A DNA stretch of 64,000 bases. It comes from Amycolatopsis jiangsuensis (GTDB lineage: Bacteria > Actinomycetota > Actinomycetes > Mycobacteriales > Pseudonocardiaceae). A model generated the notes under the pieces. It ran no database searches. It saw only the letters and a list, made by a program, of their open reading frames with translations, and was not told where the DNA came from. How positions within the stretch are numbered: position 1 is the first letter of the stretch; every line of letters begins with the position of its first letter. Both the position numbers and the translations under genes were made by a program. Shown piece after piece: positions 1-9,057 of this stretch. The DNA lies in the NCBI RefSeq assembly GCF_014204865.1, contig NZ_JACHMG010000001.1, forward strand, positions 3,870,501 to 3,934,500, given 5' to 3'.

Positions 1-116
1 ATCAGGACGCTGGGCGCGGCCCGGAACCCGGCGGCGGCGAGCAGCGCGACGAACGCGGCGGCGGCGACGAACCACGCGCGGTGGATCCGAGGTGCTGGGC
101 GGGTCTCGATGGTCAC
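1..116 (-). CDS. MFS transporter, N-terminal fragment
   Basis: This is a reverse-strand gene cut by the window edge. It starts with GTG at 116 and reads about 38 codons: a short polar stretch (TIETRPAPRIHRAW) followed by an Ala/Val/Leu-rich first membrane helix ending in GFRAAPSVL. That pattern, a basic RIHRAW motif just before helix 1 and GFRAAP after it, is what I recall from actinobacterial major facilitator superfamily transporters. The substrate cannot be told from this fragment. It is divergent from the lipoprotein gene at 208. No clear Shine-Dalgarno is visible. The assignment rests on one helix, so another 12-TM transporter is possible. Confidence 0.5.
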   Translation of the reverse strand, partial: MTIETRPAPRIHRAWFVAAAAFVALLAAAGFRAAPSVL

Positions 117-194
117 GGCTGGTGAGTCTGCTGGGTGGCCGACAGCGTTGGAAGTGGCCTGACGGACACTATGCGAAAGGATCGGGCCAGCCGA

Positions 195-200
195 TACGCT
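195..200 (+). promoter_or_regulatory. -10 element, leaderless promoter of lipoprotein gene
   Basis: TACGCT fits TANNNT and lies seven bases before the ATG at 208, so transcription would start at or next to the start codon. No Shine-Dalgarno is present. The -35 region is not convincing. Confidence 0.45.
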
Positions 201-207
201 CGCGCAC

Positions 208-855
208 ATGCTCAGCCGACGCGCCCTGCCGGCGCTGCTGCTTGCCGGGCTCGTCGGCGGTTGCACAGCGTCATCCCCGTTACCCGCCGGCCGCGAGTTG
301 CTGGATGCCGCGAAGACGAGCTTCTCCTCGGTCCGGAGCCTGCACTTCTCCGTGGCAGTGACTGGGGTGCTACCCGGGTTGCCGCTGAGCAAGCTCGACG
401 GCGAGGCGAACCTCGACCGCAGTGGACACGCAGCGGGTACAGCGGAGCTGGCCGACAGCACAGGCAAGCGCGGGTTCTCCTTCACGGTCGAGGGCAGCAC
501 AGCGTCGACGAAGGACTCGAAGGGCCACGTACAGACCGACCGTGCGGCGTTCACCGTGCAGCAGTTCCTCGGTCCCGACGGCGGCTTCGTCAACCTGCTC
601 ACCGCGCTTCGGAATCCGACGACGGAGATCCGCGAGACGATCCAAGGTGTCGACGGCTACCGCGTGAGCGGGACAGTGCCGCAGGCTGCCGCAGCGCGGC
701 TGGCGCCGCAGATCCATGCCGACGTAAACGCAAAGATCTGGGTCACGGTCGCCCAGCCACGCCGTTTCGCGCGACTGTGGCTGCAGGTACCGCCCGAGAC
801 GGTCCGCGACAGCCCCGTGGTGTTCGAAGTGCTGCTCACGCAGCAAGTCCCCTGA
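208..855 (+). CDS. LppX/LprG-type (LppX_LprAFG) lipoprotein
   Basis: A 215-residue predicted lipoprotein. Residues 1-19 form a type II signal peptide (basic MLSRR, hydrophobic core, lipobox LVGGC), so the mature protein should be acylated on Cys19 and face outward from the membrane. The mature part has the layout of the LppX_LprAFG family: an early helix (LLDAAKTSFSSVRSLHFSV), then beta-strand-rich sequence with repeated KLDGEANL and YRVSGTVP motifs. Known members carry lipids or glycolipids in a hydrophobic cavity, but this ligand is unknown. The start is set by the signal peptide and by the -10 seven bases upstream. The ABC ATPase follows after 20 bases, so the two may be cotranscribed. Confidence 0.75.
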   Translation: MLSRRALPALLLAGLVGGCTASSPLPAGRELLDAAKTSFSSVRSLHFSVAVTGVLPGLPLSKLDGEANLDRSGHAAGTAELADSTGKRGFSFTVEGSTASTKDSKGHVQTDRAAFTVQQFLGPDGGFVNLLTALRNPTTEIRETIQGVDGYRVSGTVPQAAAARLAPQIHADVNAKIWVTVAQPRRFARLWLQVPPETVRDSPVVFEVLLTQQVP

Positions 856-875
856 TACGGCGAGGAGTTCATCCT

Positions 876-1619
876 GTGCCCAGCGCGGAACTGGACGACC
901 TGACCATCCACGTCGACACGGGCCGGTGGAGTGAAACCGTGGCCGAGGGCGTGAGCCTGGCGGTGCCCGGAGGGCGGATCACGGCGCTTCTCGGCGAGTC
1001 CGGGTGCGGCAAGTCGATGGTCGCCGCCGCGTTGACCGGCTCGCTGCCCGCTTCCGCGACGAGCACCGGGCAAGTCCGTATCAATGGCACCGCTGTTCAG
1101 GACCGTCGGCAGTGGCGACAGCTGCGCGGCGGCACAGTGGGTCTGCTGCCGCAGGACGGTGTGACGGCGTTCGCCGCGGACGCGAGCGTCGGCGCGCAGC
1201 TGGCCGACCTACAGCGGACCTATAAGGCCTGGAGCGTCGAAGACGCCTGCGCGGCGGCCCGCTACCCCATCGAGAACTTCGAGCTGTACCCGAAGCAGCA
1301 CTCTGCCGGTCAGATCCAGCGTGCCGCGCTGGCTGCCGCACTGCTGCCCGCCCCCGAGGTACTGATCGCCGACGAGCCCACGGCGTCCCTCGACATGGAC
1401 ACCGGCTACGACGTGTGGGTCACGTTGCGCGCCTACGCCGACGCCGGTGCCGCCGTCCTCGTCATCACCCACGACGCTCCGCTGCTGGTCGAGACCCGCG
1501 TTGCCGAGGACCTGGTGTTCCTGCGCGAGGGCCGCGTCGTCGCTTCGGGAAGCCGAGCCGACATGCGCGCGCACGCCGACCCGTACGTGCAAGGCTTCTT
1601 CCGGCCGTTCGGGGAGTGA
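876..1619 (+). CDS. ABC transporter ATP-binding protein (Opp/Dpp/nickel type)
   Basis: A 247-residue cytoplasmic ATPase. The GTG start is chosen because GAGGAG (862-867) lies eight bases before it and homology begins there, although the frame stays open upstream. Walker A is GESGCGKS, Walker B VLIADEPTASLD and the switch histidine lies in VITHD. The signature reads HSAGQIQRA, a variant of LSGGQ. The layout resembles the N-terminal half of peptide/nickel ABC ATPases, but no permease, binding protein or second ATPase is adjacent. It follows the lipoprotein gene by 20 bases. It could pair with a permease elsewhere or be a remnant of a larger operon. The substrate is unknown. Confidence 0.75.
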   Translation: MPSAELDDLTIHVDTGRWSETVAEGVSLAVPGGRITALLGESGCGKSMVAAALTGSLPASATSTGQVRINGTAVQDRRQWRQLRGGTVGLLPQDGVTAFAADASVGAQLADLQRTYKAWSVEDACAAARYPIENFELYPKQHSAGQIQRAALAAALLPAPEVLIADEPTASLDMDTGYDVWVTLRAYADAGAAVLVITHDAPLLVETRVAEDLVFLREGRVVASGSRADMRAHADPYVQGFFRPFGE

Positions 1620-1629
1620 CCAGCCGGAG

Positions 1630-3252
1630 TCAGCTGCCTTGGCAGCGAGTGCCGTCAGCCGGCGTGGTGCCGTCGATCAGGTACGCCACCCCCACCTTGT
1701 CCACACAGTCGTTGCCCTGCAGGAACACTGTGTGCTGGGTGCCTTCGAAGGTCAGCAGTGAACCGCCCAGCGCCTTCGCCAGGTTGACGCCCGCCTGGTA
1801 GGGCGTGGCCGGGTCGTTCGTGGTCGAGACGGTGAGCGTCTTCGGCAGGCCGGGCACGTTCGGCTCGTGTGGCTGCGAGGTGTTCGGCACGGGCCAGAAA
1901 GCGCACGAGTCACGCGCCGAGCTGGCCTGCCTTCCGTCGTCGAGGAACGGCGCGACCTGCACGTACTTCTCCTGCGCTTCGAGGATCTGCTTCGGATCGG
2001 TCACGCGCGGGTCGTCGACACAGCGGATCGCGGTGAAGGCGTCCTGCGTGGTGCCGTAGCGGCCGTCGGCGCCACGCTCGTTGTAGATGTCCGCCAGCTT
2101 CTCCAGCGTGCTGCCCTGCTGCTGCTTCAGCTCGTTCAACCCGGTGTTCAGGTACTCCCACAGGCTCTGCTGGTACAGCGCCTGGATCGCGCCCGTGGTC
2201 GCGTCCTCGTAGGACAGCTTGCGGCCGTCGCCCACCGGCACCGGGAAGTCGATCAGCCGCCGGGTGAGGTCCTGGAACGCCTTCGTCGCCGCGGCCGGGT
2301 CACGGCCGAGCGCGCAGTCCTGCCGGGCCGCGCACCACTTCGCGAACTCGCCGAACGCAGTGCCGAAGCCCTGCCCCTGCGCGACGAGGGATTCCTCCGG
2401 GTCCTGGTCCGGGTCGACCGCGCCGTCGAGGACGAGCGCGCGCACGTTCTTCGGGAACGTCTCCGCGTACGTGGACCCGAGACGCGTGCCATAGGAGTAG
2501 CCGAGGTACGTCAGCTTCTCGTCGCCGAGGACGCTGCGAAGCACGTCCATGTCCTTCACGACGTCACGCGTGCCGACGTGCGCGAGCATGTCGTCGCCGT
2601 ACTTCGTCCGCTGCGCGCACTTCGTGGCGAAGTCCTTCTCCTGCTTCTCCTGCTTCGCGACTCCCGCGGGCGAACCGTCGGTCTCGCTGTCGTCGGCACG
2701 GTCGGAGTCGCGCTCCGGGTCGGTGAGGCAGCGGATCTGCGGCTCGCTCGCGCCGATCCCCCGCGGATCGAACCCGACCAGGTCGAAGCGTGCGCCGAGG
2801 TCGTTCTTCGAGACCTGCTCGACCATCCCGGCCGCGGCGACCATGCCGGAGGCACCCGGGCCGCCCGGGTTCAGCACCAGCGAGCCGATCTTGTCGTCCG
2901 GATCGCTCGCCTTGTGCCGCAGCACGCCGATCGTGATGGTCGGTCCGTCCGGTTTGCCGTAATCCAGTGGCACGGTGAGGCGGGCACATTCGATGCCGCC
3001 CGCCCGAAAGGCGGACTGCGCGTCGTCCGAGGTCGCGTAGGGTGCACAGGCAGCCCAGGTCAGGCCCTGGCCGTAGAAGCGCTCCAGCCCGGTGGGCACC
3101 GGCCCGGCGGGCGCGTGCGATTCGACGGACGGCGAGGGCGTGGCCTGGCCGGAGTTCGACGAGCACGCCGCGAGCGTGCCGGCGAGCAGGCCGGACACCG
3201 CGAGCGCGACGATCCGGTGGGTGCGAGAGCTGGCGCGAGGATGACGGAGCAC
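1630..3252 (-). CDS. Exported alpha/beta hydrolase, tripeptidyl aminopeptidase-like lipoprotein
   Basis: A 540-residue protein. With the GTG at 3252 it has a compact signal peptide (HRIVALAVSGLLAGTL) and lipobox LAAC with Cys30; the open frame continues to 3414 but that extension would bury the signal. Family marks are LNPGGPGASG (oxyanion region), FDPRGIGAS, the nucleophile elbow GYSYGTRLG, the C-terminal catalytic Asp in TTNDPATPY and His in GTQHTVF. This is the SlpD/SlpE and Mycobacterium CaeA/Rv2223c type, secreted serine peptidases or esterases that trim N-terminal tripeptides or esters. Likely location is the outer face of the membrane. The secA2 gene is divergent. The exact substrate is unknown. 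Confidence 0.85.
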   Translation of the reverse strand: MLRHPRASSRTHRIVALAVSGLLAGTLAACSSNSGQATPSPSVESHAPAGPVPTGLERFYGQGLTWAACAPYATSDDAQSAFRAGGIECARLTVPLDYGKPDGPTITIGVLRHKASDPDDKIGSLVLNPGGPGASGMVAAAGMVEQVSKNDLGARFDLVGFDPRGIGASEPQIRCLTDPERDSDRADDSETDGSPAGVAKQEKQEKDFATKCAQRTKYGDDMLAHVGTRDVVKDMDVLRSVLGDEKLTYLGYSYGTRLGSTYAETFPKNVRALVLDGAVDPDQDPEESLVAQGQGFGTAFGEFAKWCAARQDCALGRDPAAATKAFQDLTRRLIDFPVPVGDGRKLSYEDATTGAIQALYQQSLWEYLNTGLNELKQQQGSTLEKLADIYNERGADGRYGTTQDAFTAIRCVDDPRVTDPKQILEAQEKYVQVAPFLDDGRQASSARDSCAFWPVPNTSQPHEPNVPGLPKTLTVSTTNDPATPYQAGVNLAKALGGSLLTFEGTQHTVFLQGNDCVDKVGVAYLIDGTTPADGTRCQGS

Positions 3253-3370
3253 GGTTGGATCGTGCCATCCGTCCGCGGAACTCCGGCACACCACCGGCGC
3301 GTTGGGCAGGGCGGAGCGAGCGGACGGTGAGCGGACACAGCCGCGCAACACGGAGATGAGGAGACCAGGG

Positions 3371-5710
3371 GTGGCATTGATCAGCCGGGTGGGCAAGCGG
3401 CTACGCCGGATCATCCAGCGGCCGGGCAGCGTCGAGCTGACCCGCTACGAGAGCCTGCTGCCCGCGGTCGAGAAGCTCGAACCCGAGCTGGAGAAGCTGG
3501 CCGACGCCGAGCTGACCGAACGCGCGGAGAAGCTGGCCGGCACCCTCGATGGCGCCTCGGCCTACACCGACGACCAGCTGGTCGAGGTGTGCGCGCTCGG
3601 CCGCGAGGCGGCTCGGCGGGCGCTCGGCGAGCGCGCGTTCGACGTACAGCTGCTCGGCACCATGGGCCTGCTCACCGGGCACGTCGTGCAGATGGACACC
3701 GGTGAGGGCAAGACGCTCGCCGGTGCGCTCGCGGCCGCGGGGCACGCGATGCGCGGCCGCCGCGTGCACGTGGTCACGGTCAACGACTACCTCGCCCGCC
3801 GTGACGCGGAGTGGATGAGCCCGGTGTACGCGCTGCTCGGCGTCACCGTGGGCTCGATCGACCCGGCGCTGGCGAAAGAGGAGCGCAAAGACGCCTACCA
3901 CCGGCAGGTCACCTACGGCGCGGTCGCCGAGATCGGCTTCGACGTGCTGCGCGACCGCCTGGTCACCACGGTCGACGACCTCGTCCAGCCTGCCCCGGAG
4001 GTGGCGATCGTCGACGAGGCCGACTCGGTGCTGGTCGACGAGGCCCGCGTGCCGCTGGTGATGGCCGGTTCGATCGACCACAACGACGCCGACGAGGAGG
4101 TCGCCACGGTCGTGCGGCGGCTGCGGCTCGGCCTGCACTACGAGACCGACACCGACGGCCGCAACGCCTGGCTGACCAGCGCGGGTGCTTCGGTCGTGGA
4201 GAAGTCGCTCGGCGGCATCGACCTCTACGGCGAGTCCGGTTCGGACCGGCTGGCCGCGGTGAACGTCGCGCTGCACGCGCACGCGCTGCTCACCCGCGAC
4301 GTCGACTACCTGGTCCGCGACGGCAAAGTCCAGCTCATCAACGCCGCGCGCGGCCGCGTCGCCGAGCTGCAGCGCTGGCCGGACGGCCTGCAGGCGGCCG
4401 TCGAGGCGAAGGAGCAGGTCACCGCGACCGACCGCGGCGAGATCCTGGACTCGATCACGGTGCAGGCGCTGCTCGCGCGCTACCCCGAGGTGGCGGGCAT
4501 GACCGGGACCGCGGTCGCGGTGGCCGAGCAGTTGCGTGAGTTCTACCGGCTCGAGGTGGCGGTGATCCCGCCGAACACCCCGAACGTGCGGGAGGAGCGG
4601 CCGGACCGGATCTTCGCCTCGCCGTCGCAGAAGCTGCGGGCGATCCAGGAGGAGATCGCGAAGGTGCACGAGACCGGGCAGCCGATCCTGGTCGGCACCC
4701 AGGACGTGGCCGAGTCCGAGGAGCTGGCCGACAAGCTCGCGAAGGTCGACCTGCCGTGCGTGGTTCTCAACGCGCGCAACGACGCGGAGGAAGCGTCGAT
4801 CATCGCCGAGGCGGGCAAGAAGGGGGCGGTCACCGTCTCCACGCAGATGGCCGGCCGCGGTACCGACATCCGTCTCGGCGGCACCGAGGGCGCGAGCCGC
4901 GAGGAGGTCGCCGAGCTGGGCGGCCTGCACGTGATCGGCACCGCGCGCTATCCGTCGAGCCGGCTCGACGGGCAGCTGCGCGGCCGTTCCGGACGGCAGG
5001 GCGACCCGGGCAGCGCGATCTTCTTCGCCAGCCTCAACGACGACCTGGTGCTGTCCAACGCACCGGACATCCCCGAGGGCATCGCCTCCGACAGCGAGAG
5101 CGGGGAGATCACCGATCCGGCCGCGCACCGGCAGCTCAACCACGCCCAGCGCGTGGCCGAGGGCGTCGACCTGGAGATCCACCGCAACACCTGGCGCTAC
5201 ACCCGGCTGATCGAACGGCAGCGCGCCGAGCTGCTGGAGCACCGCGACAAGGTGCTGCACACCGGGCTGGCGGCCGAAGGGCTGGAGAAGGCGCATGAGG
5301 AGAAGTTCGGTGAGCTGAAGGAGAAGCTGGACGACTCCGGGCGGCTCGAGCAGGTGTGCCGCGAGGTGCTGTTGTTCCATCTCGACCAGCTGTGGTCGGA
5401 TCACCTCGCCTACCTCACCGACGTGCGCGAGAGCATCCACCTGCGGGCGCTGGCCAGGGAGACCCCGCTCGACGAGTTCCACCGTGCGGCGATCCCGGAG
5501 TTCCACAAGATCATCGCGGAGGCGGCGTCGCGCGCGGCGAAGACGTTCGAGGAAGCGGAGATCACCGACGACGGCCTCGACCTTGCCGATGCCGGGGTGC
5601 GGCGCGCGAACACGACGTGGACCTACCTGGTGCACGACAACCCGTTCGACTCCGACTTCGAGCAGACCGTCAAGCGGGTGCGCAGCATGATGAAGATGAA
5701 GAAGTCCTGA
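3371..5710 (+). CDS. secA2: Accessory preprotein translocase ATPase SecA2
   Basis: A 779-residue accessory Sec motor that powers export of a subset of proteins through SecYEG. Visible marks are the Q/P-loop region MDTGEGKTLAGALAAAGHA, NDYLARRDAEWM, the DEAD box IVDEADSVLVDEA, the SAT-like GMTGTA and the helicase motif QMAGRGTDIRLGG. It lacks the C-terminal Zn/SecB-binding tail of housekeeping SecA, and its length matches mycobacterial SecA2 (about 780-800). GTG 3371 is preferred because GAGGAG (3358-3363) lies seven bases upstream. An in-frame ATG at 3356 has its GGAG directly abutting. It is followed by a strong hairpin terminator. The client proteins cannot be inferred from the window. Confidence 0.93.
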   Translation: MALISRVGKRLRRIIQRPGSVELTRYESLLPAVEKLEPELEKLADAELTERAEKLAGTLDGASAYTDDQLVEVCALGREAARRALGERAFDVQLLGTMGLLTGHVVQMDTGEGKTLAGALAAAGHAMRGRRVHVVTVNDYLARRDAEWMSPVYALLGVTVGSIDPALAKEERKDAYHRQVTYGAVAEIGFDVLRDRLVTTVDDLVQPAPEVAIVDEADSVLVDEARVPLVMAGSIDHNDADEEVATVVRRLRLGLHYETDTDGRNAWLTSAGASVVEKSLGGIDLYGESGSDRLAAVNVALHAHALLTRDVDYLVRDGKVQLINAARGRVAELQRWPDGLQAAVEAKEQVTATDRGEILDSITVQALLARYPEVAGMTGTAVAVAEQLREFYRLEVAVIPPNTPNVREERPDRIFASPSQKLRAIQEEIAKVHETGQPILVGTQDVAESEELADKLAKVDLPCVVLNARNDAEEASIIAEAGKKGAVTVSTQMAGRGTDIRLGGTEGASREEVAELGGLHVIGTARYPSSRLDGQLRGRSGRQGDPGSAIFFASLNDDLVLSNAPDIPEGIASDSESGEITDPAAHRQLNHAQRVAEGVDLEIHRNTWRYTRLIERQRAELLEHRDKVLHTGLAAEGLEKAHEEKFGELKEKLDDSGRLEQVCREVLLFHLDQLWSDHLAYLTDVRESIHLRALARETPLDEFHRAAIPEFHKIIAEAASRAAKTFEEAEITDDGLDLADAGVRRANTTWTYLVHDNPFDSDFEQTVKRVRSMMKMKKS

Positions 5711-5732
5711 CCCCGCCGGCTCCACCGCGGCC

Positions 5733-5768
5733 GGAAGGCCCTCTCCGGGGAGTCCGGAGGGGCCTTCC
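5733..5768 (+). terminator. Hairpin terminator after secA2
   Basis: GGAAGGCCC plus CTCCGG (5733-5748) pairs with CCGGAG plus GGGCCTTCC (5754-5768), giving a 15-bp stem with one bulged T and a 5-base loop. There is no U-tract, which is common in high-GC actinobacteria. Confidence 0.75.
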
Positions 5769-5826
5769 CGGCTGCTGGCTCACATCCGCTTAGCCGTGAC
5801 CGGCGTGGTGGGACAGAATGGCGGGC

Positions 5827-7545
5827 ATGCCGCAACTGCGCATCGCACTGGCCCAGGTCAACACCACCGTCGGCGACCTCGACGGGAACACCGCGCTCGC
5901 TGTCGAGTGGACGCGCAAGGCCGCCGAAGCCGGTGCCCACGTCGTCGTCTTTCCCGAAATGTCCCAGACGGGGTACCCCGTGGAGGACCTCACGCTGCGC
6001 CGGACCTTCTCCGAGGCGTCGGTGCGGTCGGTGACCGAGCTGGCCCGCCGGCTCGACGAGGCCGGCTGCGGTGAGGTGCTGGCCTACGTCGGCTACCTCG
6101 ATCACGACGAGACCGGCCCGCGGGACGCGGCGGCCGCGCTGTACCGCGGCGAGGTCGTGGCGCGGCAGTTCAAGCACCACCTGCCCAACTACGGCGTGTT
6201 CGACGAGCACCGCTACTTCAAGCCGGGCACCGAGCTGGAAGTGCTGCGGCTGCACGGCGTCGACATCGGCATGGTCATCTGCGAGGACATCTGGCAGGAC
6301 GGCGGTCCGATCTCGGCGCTCGGCAAGGCCGGCGTGGGTCTGGTCGTCTCGCCGAACGCTTCGCCGTACGAGCGGTCGAAGGACGAGCAACGGCTGCCGC
6401 TCGTCGCACGCCGTGCTGGCGAAGCGGGCGCGTCGCTGGTGTACACGAACCAGGTCGGTGGCCAGGACGACCTCGTGTTCGACGGTGACTCCCTCGTGGT
6501 CGGCGCGGACGGAGAGCTGCTCGCGCGGGCACCGCAGTTCGTGGAGCACCTGCTGGTGCTGGACATGGACCTCTCGGGCGCTTCGGGGTCCGAAGGAGAG
6601 TTCGACGGCCTTCGCGTGCACCGCCGGACGCTGAGTGACGCGCCGTTGCCCGCGTACGAGGCGCTGAACGACCCGGTGATCAGTGAGCCGCTCTCGGACG
6701 AGGCCGAGGTGTGGTCGGCGCTCGTGGTCGGGCTACGCGACTACGTGCACAAGAACGGCTTCTCCTCAGTCACGTTCGGCTTCTCCGGCGGTATCGACTC
6801 CGCGGTGTGTGCGGCGCTGGCGGCCGACGCGCTGGGCGGCGAGAACGTGTACGGCGTTTCGATGCCGTCGCAGTACTCCTCGGGACATTCGAAGGACGAC
6901 GCCTCGGACCTCGCCCGGCGGACCGGCGCGCACTACCGCGTCGAGCCGATCGCGGACATGGTCCGGGTCTACGTGGACCAACTGCAGCTGAGCGGGTTGG
7001 CGGAGGAGAACATCCAGGCGCGGGTGCGCGGGATGCTCCTCATGGCACTGTCCAACCTGGACGGTCACCTCGTGCTGGCGACCGGCAACAAGACCGAGCT
7101 GGCGGTGGGCTACTCCACCATCTACGGCGACGCGGTCGGTGCGTTCGCGCCGATCAAGGACCTGTTCAAGACGCACGTCTGGCAGCTGGCGAGCTGGCGC
7201 AACGCGGAGGCGGCCAAACGCGGGGAGACGCCGCCGATCCCGGAGAACTCGATCAGCAAACCGCCGTCCGCGGAGCTGCGGCCGGACCAGAAGGACAGCG
7301 ATTCCCTGCCGGACTACGCGCTGCTCGACGACATCCTGGACGACTACGTCGAGGGCGACCGCGGCTACCACGACCTGCTGGGCGCTGGATTCGATCCGGA
7401 GACCATCGACCGGGTGGTGCGGATGGTCGACCGGGCCGAGTTCAAGCGGCGGCAGTACCCGCCGGGCACGAAGATCACGTTCAAGGCCTTCGGACGCGAC
7501 CGCCGGCTGCCGATGACCAACGGATGGCGGGAACGGAAAGCCTGA
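5827..7545 (+). CDS. nadE: Glutamine-dependent NAD+ synthetase
   Basis: A 572-residue cytoplasmic enzyme that amidates nicotinic acid adenine dinucleotide to NAD+ using ammonia from glutamine. The N-terminal nitrilase-fold glutaminase carries the triad in FPEMSQTGYP (Glu), KHHLPNYGVF (Lys) and ICEDIWQDGG (Cys). The C-terminal synthetase has the PP-loop GFSGGIDSAV, STIYGDAVGAFAPIKDLFKT and a basic C-terminus. Start 5827 (MPQLRIALAQ) matches the family N-terminus and has CAGAAT seven bases before it, a leaderless pattern. An in-frame ATG at 5818 would add three residues. The gene stands alone behind the secA2 terminator. Confidence 0.93.
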   Translation: MPQLRIALAQVNTTVGDLDGNTALAVEWTRKAAEAGAHVVVFPEMSQTGYPVEDLTLRRTFSEASVRSVTELARRLDEAGCGEVLAYVGYLDHDETGPRDAAAALYRGEVVARQFKHHLPNYGVFDEHRYFKPGTELEVLRLHGVDIGMVICEDIWQDGGPISALGKAGVGLVVSPNASPYERSKDEQRLPLVARRAGEAGASLVYTNQVGGQDDLVFDGDSLVVGADGELLARAPQFVEHLLVLDMDLSGASGSEGEFDGLRVHRRTLSDAPLPAYEALNDPVISEPLSDEAEVWSALVVGLRDYVHKNGFSSVTFGFSGGIDSAVCAALAADALGGENVYGVSMPSQYSSGHSKDDASDLARRTGAHYRVEPIADMVRVYVDQLQLSGLAEENIQARVRGMLLMALSNLDGHLVLATGNKTELAVGYSTIYGDAVGAFAPIKDLFKTHVWQLASWRNAEAAKRGETPPIPENSISKPPSAELRPDQKDSDSLPDYALLDDILDDYVEGDRGYHDLLGAGFDPETIDRVVRMVDRAEFKRRQYPPGTKITFKAFGRDRRLPMTNGWRERKA

Positions 7546-7704
7546 CCCGGTCTTCGGTTCGCGAGCGGTGCCACGCTGCGTTCGGACTGGACGACGCGCT
7601 CGACGGGGTGCTGCCGACGGCCGGGCTGACGTGCGCCGGTGAGCCGCGCCCGGACGTCGCGGGGTGACGTCGGTTTTCCGCCGGTTTCTGTCGGTGGTGG
7701 ATCG

Positions 7705-7710
7705 TAGGCT
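7705..7710 (+). promoter_or_regulatory. -10 element, leaderless promoter of ogt
   Basis: TAGGCT is followed by six bases and then the ATG at 7717, with no Shine-Dalgarno. The 170 bases between nadE and ogt contain no other recognisable feature. Confidence 0.55.
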
Positions 7711-7716
7711 TTCGGT

Positions 7717-8250
7717 ATGACGGTCGAGTACACGGTGTTCGACACACCGATCGGGGCGTGCGGGCTCGCGTGGCGGGACGGCGCCGTGGTCGGCACCGCC
7801 CTGCCGGCGAGTTCGCCCGCACGCACGCGAGCGAACCTCGTCGCGCGCTTTCCCGGTGCGGCCGAGGCTCCGGTTCCGGACGAGCTGCGGGAGACGGTGG
7901 ACGGGATCGTCGCGCTGCTGTCCGGTGCCCGGGTCGATCTGCGCGCGGTCCCGCTGGACCTGCGGGACGTGCCGGATTTCCATCGCCGGGCGTACGACGT
8001 GGCGCGTGCCATCCCGCCGGGCAGGACGCTGACCTACGGGGACATCGCGCACGAGCTGGGAATGCCGGGGTCCGCGCAGGCGGTCGGGCAGGCGATGGGC
8101 CACAACCCGGTCCCGATCGTCGTGCCGTGCCACCGGGTTCTGGCGGCGGGCAACAAACCCGGCGGGTTCTCCGCCCCCGGCGGCGTCGAGACGAAGCGGC
8201 GGATGCTCGTGATCGAGGGGGCGTTGCCGGAGGAACCGACACTGTTCTGA
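7717..8250 (+). CDS. ogt: Methylated-DNA--protein-cysteine S-methyltransferase
   Basis: A 177-residue suicide repair protein that moves O6-methylguanine (or O4-methylthymine) alkyl groups to its own cysteine. The acceptor site is VVPCHRVLAAGNKPGGFS, the canonical PCHRV. Upstream is the DNA-binding helix-turn-helix with the arginine finger region (YGDIAHELGMPGSAQAVGQAMGHNPVPI). The N-terminal domain is short and degenerate, as in Ogt/MGMT proteins without an Ada regulatory half. The start is supported by the TANNNT element six bases before the ATG. No alkA or ada is adjacent, so regulation by methylation is not indicated here. Confidence 0.93.
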   Translation: MTVEYTVFDTPIGACGLAWRDGAVVGTALPASSPARTRANLVARFPGAAEAPVPDELRETVDGIVALLSGARVDLRAVPLDLRDVPDFHRRAYDVARAIPPGRTLTYGDIAHELGMPGSAQAVGQAMGHNPVPIVVPCHRVLAAGNKPGGFSAPGGVETKRRMLVIEGALPEEPTLF

Positions 8251-8283
8251 CGGTTGCGAGGGAGGGGTCCCACAGTGTGCCGC

Positions 8284-8289
8284 TAATGT
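8284..8289 (+). promoter_or_regulatory. -10 element upstream of membrane protein gene
   Basis: TAATGT lies eight bases before ATG 8298. This favours 8298 over the in-frame ATG at 8286, which would lie inside the -10 itself. Confidence 0.45.
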
Positions 8290-8297
8290 CCCGCACC

Positions 8298-8984
8298 ATG
8301 GCTACGCGTGCTGCGCGGATACTGAGTCCCGCGTTGTTCCTGCTGGCAGGAATGCTGCTGCTGTTCCTGCCCTCGGTCGCGGTGTCCTGTGACGTCCCCA
8401 TCGCGGCCGGCACCCACGCACCGGCCGGTGTGCACGTCACCTACTCCGGGGCCGCCGTCATCGGCGACCGGCCGCAGGTGGAGACATCCGGAGCCTGGGC
8501 GAGGACGCAGCAGTGGGAGGACGCGTACAGCTCGCGGTCGAAGGTGATGGACCCGCTCGTGCGGGGCCTCGCGGTGGGCACGCTGGTGGTGCTGGCCGCG
8601 GGGATGGCCACCGCCCTTCTCCGCTCGACCCGGGGACGCGTGGTGACTTCAGCCGTCCTCGCCGCTACCGGGATCGTACTGGTGGTGGTCACGGAAGTGC
8701 TGGCGAAGTCCGCGCTGGAGACGGCGGTGCGGAACCTGGTGGGCGCACTGGTGCCGCCGCGACCGGGCACCGACTTCGCCGACGTACTCGCCCACGTCGG
8801 CGACGCGGTGCACCTCCGCTCCGGCCTGTGGGCGACGACGGCGGGATTGGCAGTGATCGCGGCCCTGAACGTGGTGGCCCTCGTGCGACAGCGGAAGTCT
8901 CCGTCCGCACCGGCCGCGGGCCACGCTATCCCGGACGGGCAGCCGGACGGCGGCAGTTCCGGCCGGGAGGTGGATTCGGGATAG
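8298..8984 (+). CDS. Hypothetical four-helix membrane protein
   Basis: A 228-residue protein I do not recognise by name. Hydrophobic segments lie near residues 8-29 (LSPALFLLAGMLLLFLPSVA), 94-112, 119-138 and 183-201. Between helices 1 and 2 is an outward-facing polar loop of about 60 residues with a conserved-looking start SCDVP and the phrase VHVTYSGAAVI. The C-terminus is a Pro/Gly/Ser-rich cytoplasmic tail. Codon use is ordinary high-GC, supporting coding. It stands between ogt and a degenerate repeat, with no operon partner. Function is unknown. Confidence 0.6.
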   Translation: MATRAARILSPALFLLAGMLLLFLPSVAVSCDVPIAAGTHAPAGVHVTYSGAAVIGDRPQVETSGAWARTQQWEDAYSSRSKVMDPLVRGLAVGTLVVLAAGMATALLRSTRGRVVTSAVLAATGIVLVVVTEVLAKSALETAVRNLVGALVPPRPGTDFADVLAHVGDAVHLRSGLWATTAGLAVIAALNVVALVRQRKSPSAPAAGHAIPDGQPDGGSSGREVDSG

Positions 8985-9057
8985 AGCCCGCGCGACCGGA
9001 TGTCGGGTGCAAGGCAGGGCATGGCCTCGGATCGCTCGGGGCGCGCTGATGGCCGAA

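Noticed and set aside
3401..5725. A 774-codon open frame on the reverse strand opposite secA2
   Set aside because: It is a GC-rich antisense shadow; the product is Arg/Val/Leu/Asp-rich low-complexity with no domain, while the forward frame is a clear SecA2.
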